Shown: positions 1 through 5,062 of the stretch, one piece after another
Position numbering within the stretch: the stretch's first letter is position 1
Layout of the letters: each line of letters opens with the position of its first letter
Source of the DNA: CAYPKW01 sp964411425
Lineage (GTDB): Bacteria > Pseudomonadota > Alphaproteobacteria > Dongiales > Dongiaceae
Direction of reading: 5' to 3'
Length of the DNA: 11,946 nucleotides
Assembly: GCA_964411425.1 (NCBI GenBank)
Contig: CAYPKW010000075.1
Coordinates: 1 to 11,946 of the forward strand
Position numbers and translations under genes: made by a program
The notes under the pieces: model-generated
Told to the model about the DNA's origin: nothing
What the model saw: the letters and a program-made list of their open reading frames with translations, nothing else
The model's database searches: none

Positions 1-150
1 GCGGCGGTGGACGCCGTCATGGCGGTCGCCGCCTTTGCCGAGGCGAACCGGGAACGGCTGGTTGAGCTCGACGTCAATCCGCTGCTGGTGTTGCCGAAGG
101 GCGAGGGCGCGCTCGCCCTCGATGCGCTCGTCGTGCTGGCCGGGGACTAG
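1..150 (+). CDS. C-terminal end of an ATP-grasp acyl-CoA synthetase (ADP-forming) family protein, partial
   Basis: The frame is open from base 1 and ends at TAG 148-150, giving 49 residues; the start lies outside the window. The segment contains ERLVELDVNPLLVLPKG followed by a short strand ending ALALDALVVLAGD. The E-L-D-V-N-P-L-L-V motif is the typical end of the ATP-grasp subunit of ADP-forming acyl-CoA (acetate-CoA ligase/pimeloyl-CoA synthetase-like) enzymes, where the Asn-Pro loop lies close to the nucleotide site. These enzymes interconvert an acyl-CoA plus ADP and phosphate with the free acid, CoA and ATP in the cytoplasm. The acyl substrate cannot be told from this tail. The related beta subunit of succinyl-CoA synthetase carries a similar motif, but the short alanine-rich ending fits the fused acyl-CoA synthetases better. 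Confidence 0.72.
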   Translation, partial: AAVDAVMAVAAFAEANRERLVELDVNPLLVLPKGEGALALDALVVLAGD

Positions 151-380
151 GTCAGCCGATGCCGATGCGCGGCGCGTGCGGGTTCTTCAGCAGCCTTCTA
201 CCTCACCCGGTGCCGATGCGCGGCGGGCCGCCTTTGTTGGCGAGACTCGGCCCGAGCGAATTCAACAGCCGCGTCGAATCCTCTTGTAGCAAGGGGGGCC
301 GGCGGCAGATCATAGCGGGCAATGGTTAAAGGAACGATGACCGCGGCCGGCGCGGGCCGATCGCGGCGGGAGTGTCGCCG
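151..380. other. Intergenic stretch with a short direct repeat, no gene seen
   Basis: No coding frame here resembles a protein family. A 14-bp direct repeat, GCCGATGCGCGGCG, occurs at 161-174 and 212-225. The second half is slightly less GC-rich and could hold the promoter for the following small gene, but I see no convincing -35/-10 pair. GGGAG at 368-372 is the probable ribosome binding site of the gene at 381. Confidence 0.5.
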
Positions 381-596
381 ATGAACAAGGCGGAGCTGGA
401 CGCCGCCATCTCGCTGCTGCTGGAGGGCCTCGAGGACCCCGGCGCCGACGGGCACGAGAATTTCCTGAAGCTCACCGCCCTCTTGAACGCCATGCGCGCC
501 CAGGGGCTGCCGCTGCCCGAGGACCTCGTCGGGTTGGAGAGCGAACTGGGCAAGGAATACAAGGTGCCGGCGGACGACCAGGGCGGCGACGAGTAG
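381..596 (+). CDS. Small acidic protein of unknown function, 71 aa
   Basis: I do not recognise this protein. It runs from ATG 381 to TAG 594-596. A GTG at 372 would add three residues, but ATG 381 has GGGAG (368-372) at an eight-base spacing and is the better start. The product is soluble and acidic with no signal peptide, membrane segment or cysteine. Its first two thirds look like two amphipathic helices (about residues 3-17 and 25-41, from KAELDAAISLLLEGL to FLKLTALLNAMRAQG). They are followed by PLPEDLVGLESELGKEY and a disordered Asp/Gly-rich tail. Codon usage is strongly G/C-biased at third positions, like the neighbours, which supports real coding. It sits between the acyl-CoA synthetase end and a kinase remnant and is not obviously part of an operon. 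Confidence 0.6.
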   Translation: MNKAELDAAISLLLEGLEDPGADGHENFLKLTALLNAMRAQGLPLPEDLVGLESELGKEYKVPADDQGGDE

Positions 597-603
597 CCGG
601 GGG

Positions 604-732
604 ACGCCGGGCAGCGGCCTCGGCCTCAGTTTGGTGGCGGCCGTCGCCGACCTGCATCGCGTCGCCGTCGAGATCGGCGACCGCCGGCCGGGCCTAGGCG
701 TAATGCTCCGCTTCCCGCCGCCCGCGGACTGA
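604..732 (+). pseudogene. Histidine kinase C-terminal remnant (HATPase G2 box to stop)
   Basis: In the frame ending at TGA 730-732, bases 604-729 read T-P-G-S-G-L-G-L-S-L-V-A-A-V-A-D-L-H, then V-E-I-G-D, then P-G-L-G-V-M-L-R-F-P-P-P-A-D. G-S-G-L-G-L-S-L-V-x-x-V is the G2 box of the histidine kinase ATPase domain, and what follows matches the last strand pair of that fold (V-E-x-x-D-x-x-P-G-L-x-V-x-L-x-F-P). Only about 42 residues remain. The H, N, G1 and F boxes and any sensor region are absent, and no start codon with a ribosome binding site opens this frame. It is therefore the stump of a deleted kinase gene lying directly after the small gene ending at 596. The last 66 bp recur at 1283-1348. 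Confidence 0.7.
667..732 (+). repeat. Direct repeat copy A (kinase 3' end)
   Basis: This 66-bp segment, ending in the kinase stop codon, recurs in the same orientation at 1283-1348 with five mismatches. Four of the five are third codon positions of the kinase frame and three codons are synonymous; the only residue change is Leu to Val. Confidence 0.85.
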
Positions 733-742
733 GGCGCGCCGC

Positions 743-771
743 TTGATCGCCGCTCTGAGCCAAGTTACGCT
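743..771 (+). promoter_or_regulatory. Possible sigma70-type promoter for the secreted protein gene
   Basis: TTGATC (743-748) and TACGCT (766-771) are 17 bases apart and lie about 55 bases before the start at 828. TACGCT is also the proposed -10 of the divergent ABC operon promoter. The match to consensus is only partial, so this is tentative. Confidence 0.3.
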
Positions 772-827
772 AGCATGTTCACGTACGTCCAACGCTTGAC
801 CGGACCTGGTTCCGGGGGAGGGTGACA

Positions 828-1223
828 ATGATCGCGAATCCATACGGGAAGTGCAGCCTCGCGGCCGCCGGCGTTCTCGCGTTGGCGTTCGGTAACTCGA
901 CCTTTGTCTCGGCCGCGGAGTTGCTCACGGCCGACGAAATCAACGTCCTCCTCCAGTGCAATGGGATCACCGGCGCCATGGAAGGTAAAGGAACCTTCAC
1001 CGAGTACTATCTCAAGGATGGGACAATCACGGGCACGGATGCCAAGGGCAACAAGTACGTGGGCACCTGGTTCGTCAAGGGCGACGCCATGTGCGTCCAA
1101 TACGCGTCCGAGCCGGGCACCTGCTGGCAGGTGGGTAGCGAGGGAGACCAGATCCAGTTGATGACGGACGGCAAGGTGATCGGTACCGGAACGATCATTC
1201 CTGGCAACCCTGACAATATGTAA
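828..1223 (+). CDS. Small secreted (periplasmic) protein, DUF995-like, unknown function
   Basis: A 131-aa protein runs from ATG 828 to TAA 1221-1223. GGAGG at 817-821 sits six bases before this ATG; a GTG at 822 would overlap that site and is less likely. The N-terminus is a Sec-type signal peptide: a basic start, the hydrophobic stretch LAAAGVLALAFG, and a probable cleavage near VSA-AE. The mature part has LTADEINVLL, a Gly/Thr-rich strand pattern (GKGTFTEYYLKDGTITG), then YVGTWFVKGDAMC, GTCW, and a closing GTGTIIPGNPDN. This layout, with a G-T-W strand, two Cys about a dozen residues apart and a terminal G-N-P, resembles small alphaproteobacterial periplasmic beta-barrel proteins of the DUF995/lipocalin-like kind. 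That family call is from memory and moderate. Three mature Cys are present, so one disulfide is plausible. It is flanked by two copies of a kinase 3' end. Confidence 0.72.
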   Translation: MIANPYGKCSLAAAGVLALAFGNSTFVSAAELLTADEINVLLQCNGITGAMEGKGTFTEYYLKDGTITGTDAKGNKYVGTWFVKGDAMCVQYASEPGTCWQVGSEGDQIQLMTDGKVIGTGTIIPGNPDNM

Positions 1224-1348
1224 TTGAAGATCACCGACATCGAGGGTTTCGTCCTGCTCGTGCCGGTGTGGGGTTCGACCCGGTCGAGATCGGCGACCGC
1301 CGGCCGGGCGTCGGGGTCATGCTCCGATTCCCGCCGCCCGCGGACTGA
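1224..1348 (+). pseudogene. Composite remnant: possible enolase-superfamily start joined to a kinase 3' end
   Basis: Immediately after the TAA at 1223, a TTG-started frame reads M-K-I-T-D-I-E-G-F-V-L-L-V-P-V-W-G and then becomes meaningless arginine/serine-rich sequence. The opening M-K-I-T-D-I-E-x-F-V-L-x-V-P resembles the first strand of mandelate racemase/muconate lactonising enzymes of the enolase superfamily. From about 1274, a different frame reads F-D-P-V-E-I-G-D-R-R-P-G-V-G-V-M-L-R-F and stops at TGA 1346-1348; this is the end of a histidine kinase ATPase domain. The stretch therefore joins two unrelated gene ends, probably through a deletion near 1270-1282. The kinase part is well supported by the copy at 667-732. 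The enolase part rests on about 15 residues and is tentative. Confidence 0.5.
1283..1348 (+). repeat. Direct repeat copy B (kinase 3' end)
   Basis: This is the partner of 667-732: 61 of 66 positions are identical and both end on the same TGA. The two copies bracket the secreted protein gene at a distance of 616 bp start to start. Confidence 0.85.
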
Positions 1349-1350
1349 AT

Positions 1351-2106
1351 CTAGCGTCCCGCGGTGCTGCCGCCGTCCACCGGCACGATCGAGCCCGTCA
1401 TGTAGCCGGCCTGGGACGAGGCGAGGAACGCCACCACCTCGGCCACCTCCTCGGGCCGCGCCATGCGCCGGATCGGCGCCCAGGCCTCGTACTGCCGGTA
1501 GTACGCCGCCGCATCGCCGCTCGCCTCGGCACATTCGCGCATCAGCTCGGTGTCGATCGGGCCGGGGCACACGCAGTTGACGCGGACCTCGGGCGCCAGC
1601 TCCACCGCCAGCGCGCGCGTCATGTTGACGAGCCCGCCCTTGGCCGAGCAGTAGGCGATGTTGAGCCTGGTCCCTTGGAGGCCCAGCTCCGAAGCGATGT
1701 TGACGATGTTGCCGCGGCTGCTGCGCAAGGCCGGCAGCGCCGCCTTGGCGCAGAAGAAGCCGCCCTTGAGGATGGTGTCGAGGTGGCGGTCCCACACCTC
1801 CTCGCTGTGGTCCTCGATCGTCTTCTCCCAGTTGATCGCCGCGTTGTTGACCAGCACGTCGAGGCGCCCGAAGGCGTCGAGCGCGGCGCCGACGGCGGAC
1901 TCGCAACCGGAAACCACGGAGACGTCCGCCGGCGCGCCGACCAGCCGCGCGCCGCCGCCCAGGCTGGCGATCGCTTCCGCGATCTTGCCGGGGTCGAGGT
2001 CGTTCAGCGCCACCTTGGCGCCGCGCGCGTGCAGCGTCGCGGCGATCGCTCGCCCCAGGCCGCGCGCCGCGCCGGTGACGAGCGCCGCCTTGCCGTCGAA
2101 ATCCAT
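1351..2106 (-). CDS. Short-chain dehydrogenase/reductase (SDR), probably NAD(H)-dependent
   Basis: A 251-aa cytosolic oxidoreductase of normal length for classical SDRs. Residues 11-18 are TGAARGLG, the TGxxxGxG dinucleotide loop. Asp36 at the end of the second strand (ALNDLD) favours NAD(H) over NADP(H). N-N-A is at 87-89, the catalytic Ser is Ser139 (NIASELG), and Tyr152 and Lys156 form YCSAK. PGPID at 181-185 and GYMTGSIVPVDGG near the end are typical. The catalytic Asn of the fourth helix, usually in V-N-L-K-G, is replaced: the protein has T-I-L-K-G, with Ile112 in its place. GAAGGAGG (2113-2120, minus strand) is a strong ribosome binding site six bases before the start. The gene is last in the transporter operon, 16 bp after the second permease, so it probably acts on the imported compound or a product of it. 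The substrate is unknown. Confidence 0.9.
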   Translation of the reverse strand: MDFDGKAALVTGAARGLGRAIAATLHARGAKVALNDLDPGKIAEAIASLGGGARLVGAPADVSVVSGCESAVGAALDAFGRLDVLVNNAAINWEKTIEDHSEEVWDRHLDTILKGGFFCAKAALPALRSSRGNIVNIASELGLQGTRLNIAYCSAKGGLVNMTRALAVELAPEVRVNCVCPGPIDTELMRECAEASGDAAAYYRQYEAWAPIRRMARPEEVAEVVAFLASSQAGYMTGSIVPVDGGSTAGR

Positions 2107-2112
2107 GCCCTG

Positions 2113-2120
2113 CCTCCTTC
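2113..2120 (-). promoter_or_regulatory. Strong Shine-Dalgarno of the SDR gene
   Basis: The minus strand reads GAAGGAGG six bases before the ATG at 2106. It is the clearest ribosome binding site in the operon and lies in the 16-bp gap after the permease stop (2123-2125), so the SDR can be translated efficiently from the polycistronic message. Confidence 0.7.
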
Positions 2121-2122
2121 TG

Positions 2123-2893
2123 CTATCCGCGATAGCGCGTGACGTAGAGGGCCACGACCGTGGAGCCTATGGTGAGCGTCAAGAGGATCGTGGCGATGGC
2201 GTTGATGGTGGGGTCGAGCGAGGTGCGCACCATGCCCCACACCAGCGTCGGCAGGGTGTTGCCGCCGCCGATGGTGAAGAAGGTGACGATGAAGTCGTCG
2301 AGCGAGATCGACACCGCAATGAGCGCCGCGCCGACGATGGTCGAGCGCACCATGGGCAGAGTCACGGTGAAGAAGGCCGTCAGCGGCGAGGCGCCGAGGT
2401 CGCGCGCGCTGTCGATCGCGGCATAGGGGAACGTCGCCATCCGCGCGTGCACCACCAGGATGACGAATGGCTGTGTGATGACCAGGTGGCCCATGATCAC
2501 CGTCAGCAGGCTGAGCTCGACGCCGGCCACGCGCACGAAGAACGACAAGAGCGCCACGCCCACGAGCAGCGCCGGCAGCATGATGGGGAAGCTGAAGGCG
2601 AGGATGGCGGCGCCCGCGAGGCGCCGCGGCAGGCGGGCGAGCGCCAGGCCCGCCATGGTGCCGATCGCGGTGGCGCAAGCGCCGACGGCGGCGGCCACGA
2701 TCAGGCTGTTCTTGAAGGCCGGGAGGAAGGCGTCCTCGGCGGCGAGCCGCCGGTACCAGTCGAGGGTGAGGCCGCGCATCGGAAAGGCGGTGAGCGCGCT
2801 CTCGCCGAAGCTGAACAGCACCACGAGCACGAGCGGCGATAGCATGAACAGTGCTACGAGCGCGCCGTAGCCGCGCCACGCCCAAGCGCTCAT
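2123..2893 (-). CDS. ABC transporter permease, PotC-like (spermidine/putrescine type)
   Basis: A 256-aa inner-membrane permease. The start is the ATG at 2893, which overlaps the stop of the preceding permease as ATGA (2890-2893); the same frame stays open further upstream but that extension is a shadow of the other permease gene. Hydrophobic segments lie at about residues 9-30, 62-86, 95-120, 127-150, 184-206 and 232-252. The cytoplasmic EAA loop is at about 161-180 (DSARDLGASPLTAFFTVTLP), which docks with the ATPase. SLDDFIVTFFTIGGGNTLP at about 197-215 is the signature of PotC-type permeases. It should pair with the permease encoded just upstream to form the channel for the substrate delivered by the binding protein. 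The substrate class, polyamine or a related small cation, is inferred from family membership only. Confidence 0.9.
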   Translation of the reverse strand: MSAWAWRGYGALVALFMLSPLVLVVLFSFGESALTAFPMRGLTLDWYRRLAAEDAFLPAFKNSLIVAAAVGACATAIGTMAGLALARLPRRLAGAAILAFSFPIMLPALLVGVALLSFFVRVAGVELSLLTVIMGHLVITQPFVILVVHARMATFPYAAIDSARDLGASPLTAFFTVTLPMVRSTIVGAALIAVSISLDDFIVTFFTIGGGNTLPTLVWGMVRTSLDPTINAIATILLTLTIGSTVVALYVTRYRG

Positions 2894-3723
2894 CGCCGCC
2901 GCGCCCCGATGAACCGCCCGGCGGCGAGCAGAATGGCGACGCAAGCGCCGAGCGTGCCGAACGCCATGGCGCTGCCCATCGGCCAGTCGAAGCGCAGCGA
3001 GAACTGGCTTTCGATGAAGTCCCCCATCATGGCGGTGTAGGGGCCGCCGACGAAGCGCGGTGTCACGTAGTCGCCGGCGGCGATCAGGAAGGCGAGAGTG
3101 AAGGCGGCGAACAGCCCGGCGCGGGCCTGCGGCACCACGACGCCGAAAAACACCTGGCGCGGCCGCGCCCCCAGGTCGCGCGCCGCCTCCAGCGTGATGT
3201 CCTGGATCGAACGCATCGAGCCGTAGATCGGCAGCACCGCCAGCGGCAGCAGGAAGTGGGTCAGCGTCGCCACAACGGCGCCCGGGTTGTAGATGAAGAC
3301 GGTGAGCGGCTGGTCCACGACGCCCAAGGCGAGCAGCGCCGAGTTGAGTATGCCTTCCTTCCCGAGGATGCTCTTCCAGGCGTAGATCTTCACGAGATAG
3401 CCGCCGAACAGCGTGATCAGCGTCATGAACAGCAGGAGCGGCCCGAAGCGGCCCGCCTTGAAGCGGATCACGTAGGCGAAGCCGAGCGCCAAGGCGGTCG
3501 TGAGCGTGGCCGTGGCGAGCGCGATCGCGAGCGTGGCGCCGCCCACGCCGGCGTATTTCCGCCACGCCTCGACATAATTGGCGAAGGTGAAGTCGGGCGT
3601 GAGCCGCATGGCGCTCGCCGACCAGAAGCTGATCATGAAGAAGGAGGCGAGCGGCACGAGGAACAGCGCCCCGTACACCGCCGCCGACGGCGCCAGCAAG
3701 AGCCAGCGGCGGTGTTCCCTCAT
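2890..3723 (-). CDS. ABC transporter permease, PotB-like (spermidine/putrescine type)
   Basis: A 277-aa inner-membrane permease. The N-terminus has the membrane segment WLLLAPSAAVYGALFLVPLA (residues 7-26), typical of PotB/PotH-like proteins, then a periplasmic loop (MRLTPDFTFANYVEAW) and further hydrophobic segments at about 61-84, 95-115, 147-167, 200-225 and 250-270. The EAA loop begins at Glu179 (EAARDLGARPRQVFFGVVVP), and GDYVTPRFVGGPYTAMMGD is the PotB-type signature. No strong Shine-Dalgarno is visible before ATG 3723. It lies 64 bp after the binding protein gene and overlaps the next permease by four bases, so the two permeases are translationally coupled, as expected for subunits made one to one. 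Confidence 0.9.
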   Translation of the reverse strand: MREHRRWLLLAPSAAVYGALFLVPLASFFMISFWSASAMRLTPDFTFANYVEAWRKYAGVGGATLAIALATATLTTALALGFAYVIRFKAGRFGPLLLFMTLITLFGGYLVKIYAWKSILGKEGILNSALLALGVVDQPLTVFIYNPGAVVATLTHFLLPLAVLPIYGSMRSIQDITLEAARDLGARPRQVFFGVVVPQARAGLFAAFTLAFLIAAGDYVTPRFVGGPYTAMMGDFIESQFSLRFDWPMGSAMAFGTLGACVAILLAAGRFIGARRR

Positions 3724-3753
3724 GCCGGCGCGCCCGGATCGCTTGCCGTGGCA

Positions 3754-3770
3754 CCCCGGGCCCGTCGGGG
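3754..3770 (-). other. Small GC-rich hairpin between binding protein and permease genes
   Basis: CCCCG (3754-3758) and CGGGG (3766-3770) can pair around a seven-base loop within the 64-bp gap. Hairpins here often lower permease expression relative to the binding protein in ABC operons. No U-run follows, so it is not called a terminator, and the stem is short. Confidence 0.25.
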
Positions 3771-3787
3771 GCGCCGGGCGAAGTAGG

Positions 3788-4900
3788 TCACGCCCGCTTC
3801 AGGCGCTCGTACTCCTCCAGGAACTCGTCGTAGGTGGCGTAGCCCGTGCCCGCCTCGGTGGGCGGCACCGGGAACAGCTTCGCGCGCTGCATGAAGCCGT
3901 CGATGTCGGCGTAGTTGTAGGACTTGCGTATGCCCTCGGAGAGCGTCGGCACGGCGTCGAGGTTGGTGATGCCGGCGCTCTGCTCCTCGGCGAAGATCTT
4001 CTGCGGCTCTGGCGACAGGATGTGGTTCATGAGGCCGTAGACGAGGTCCACGTGCGGGCTGTCCTTGGGGATGGACAGGCAGTCCATGAAGAGGCCGGTG
4101 CCCTCCTTGGGGATCGAGTAGGCGATCTCCTTGCCCTTCTGCGCGGTCCACACGGCGACCGCCTCCCAGCCGATGGTGGTGATGACGATCTCGTTGCGGG
4201 CAAAGGCGTCCGCCATGTCGCCGTAAGTGGCGAAGAAGGCGCGCGCCTGCTTGGTCTTCACCTCGATGAGGAAGTCGATCACCTTGGCGAGCTCCTCCTT
4301 GGTGAGATAGGTGCCGACCTTGGCCCCGGTGACGACGCTGCCCCACACCAGGAGGTTGCCCAAGGGGTCGTCCACCATGGCGACCTTGCCCGTGTACTCG
4401 GGCTTCATCACGTCGAACCAGGATTCGGGCGGGCTGGTCACCACCGCCGGGTCGTACATGATGGGGAGCGACCCCCAGTTCCACGGCACGCCCAGGAGCC
4501 GACCCTTGTTGCGGATCGCCTCCTGGCCGGTGAACTGCGGGATGAGCTTGTCGAACACCGGGATGCGCGCCGGGTCGATCGGCTCCAAGAGCCCCGCCTC
4601 GTCCATCAGCGGCAGGTAGCCGAAATACATGCTGATGATGTCGGTCTTGCCGACGCCGCCGGCCTGGAGGCGAGTGATGATCTCCTCGTTCGAGGCGATG
4701 AAGGTCGGCTGGAAGTCGATGTCGTTGTCGGCGAGGAAGCTGCCTGCCTTGATCGGCGTCTCGTAGCCCTGCCAGCCCATCCAGGTGATGGTGGTCTTGG
4801 CGAAGGCGTCGCGGCTGGGCAGTCCGAAGGCGGCGAGCCCGCCGGCGGCGGCGATGCCCCCCGCGAAGGCGCGGCGGGTCGGATTCGTGAATCGCAACAT
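3788..4900 (-). CDS. Tat-exported periplasmic substrate-binding protein, PotD/PotF-like
   Basis: A 370-aa extracellular solute-binding protein, normal length for the family. The start ATG at 4900 has GGGAGG (4906-4911) five bases upstream. The signal peptide has a twin-arginine motif T-R-R-A-F-A (residues 8-13), a hydrophobic Ala/Gly core and probable cleavage after Ala34 (DAFA-KTT), so Tat export is likely. The mature part opens with ITWMGWQGYETP, whose Trp and Tyr match ligand-contacting aromatics of polyamine-binding proteins. It continues with ASNEEIITRLQAGG, a disordered-to-ordered hinge, VAMVDDPLGNLLVWG, and IPKEGTGLFMDCLSIPKDSP, whose Asp corresponds to the conserved W/M-D near the binding cleft. 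It is first in the operon and captures the substrate for the two permeases. Ligand could be spermidine, putrescine or another small organic cation. Confidence 0.9.
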   Translation of the reverse strand: MLRFTNPTRRAFAGGIAAAGGLAAFGLPSRDAFAKTTITWMGWQGYETPIKAGSFLADNDIDFQPTFIASNEEIITRLQAGGVGKTDIISMYFGYLPLMDEAGLLEPIDPARIPVFDKLIPQFTGQEAIRNKGRLLGVPWNWGSLPIMYDPAVVTSPPESWFDVMKPEYTGKVAMVDDPLGNLLVWGSVVTGAKVGTYLTKEELAKVIDFLIEVKTKQARAFFATYGDMADAFARNEIVITTIGWEAVAVWTAQKGKEIAYSIPKEGTGLFMDCLSIPKDSPHVDLVYGLMNHILSPEPQKIFAEEQSAGITNLDAVPTLSEGIRKSYNYADIDGFMQRAKLFPVPPTEAGTGYATYDEFLEEYERLKRA

Positions 4901-4940
4901 CGTTGCCTCCCTGAAATTTCTTGCTTGCGGCGACAGGCGG

Positions 4941-4970
4941 AGCGTACCGACCGCCGCTTCGCGCTGTCAA
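4941..4970 (-). promoter_or_regulatory. Sigma70-type promoter of the ABC transporter/SDR operon
   Basis: On the minus strand TTGACA (4970-4965), a perfect -35, is followed after 18 bases by TACGCT (4946-4941), a partial -10. It lies about 40 bases before the binding protein start, with a clear ribosome binding site between. This is the only strong promoter-like pair in the 162-bp divergent intergenic region. Confidence 0.6.
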
Positions 4971-5027
4971 GGCGACTTCCCTTCGCGTAGCAGCCGATCA
5001 ACTTCATGGCCCTGGCAACCGGCGACG

Positions 5028-5033
5028 TATAAA
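5028..5033 (+). promoter_or_regulatory. Possible -10 element of the cyclase array promoter
   Basis: TATAAA lies 29 bases before the TTG start of the first cyclase, in the AT-richest part of the region. No good -35 sits 16-18 bases upstream, so recognition may need an activator or another sigma factor, or this is not the promoter. Confidence 0.3.
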
Positions 5034-5051
5034 CTTGCTCCGAGGCATGAC

Positions 5052-5057
5052 GGAGGA
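5052..5057 (+). promoter_or_regulatory. Ribosome binding site supporting the TTG start of the first cyclase
   Basis: GGAGGA ends five bases before TTG 5063 and is the reason for choosing that non-ATG start. The nearby ATG at 5047 precedes this site and its frame stops after seven codons, so it is not the start. Confidence 0.6.
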
Positions 5058-5062
5058 GCGGG

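Noticed and set aside
35..289. Plus-strand frame of 84 codons near the left edge
   Set aside because: It is out of frame with the acyl-CoA synthetase end, rich in Arg/Ser/Cys, has no ribosome binding site, and matches nothing known.
667..1348. Direct repeats around the secreted gene as ends of a mobile element
   Set aside because: There is no transposase, no terminal inverted repeat and no short target duplication. The repeats are the 3' ends of kinase reading frames and diverged at silent sites.
1658..2842. Long plus-strand frame across the SDR and permease genes (also 2851-3786 and 3578-4990)
   Set aside because: Composition is biased to charged residues and Gly with no domain, and the minus-strand genes are clear.
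2894..3754. Longer form of the PotC-like permease starting at 3754
   Set aside because: The extra N-terminus is low-complexity Arg/Ala/Gly sequence overlying the other permease gene. The ATG at 2893 gives the normal family length and start.
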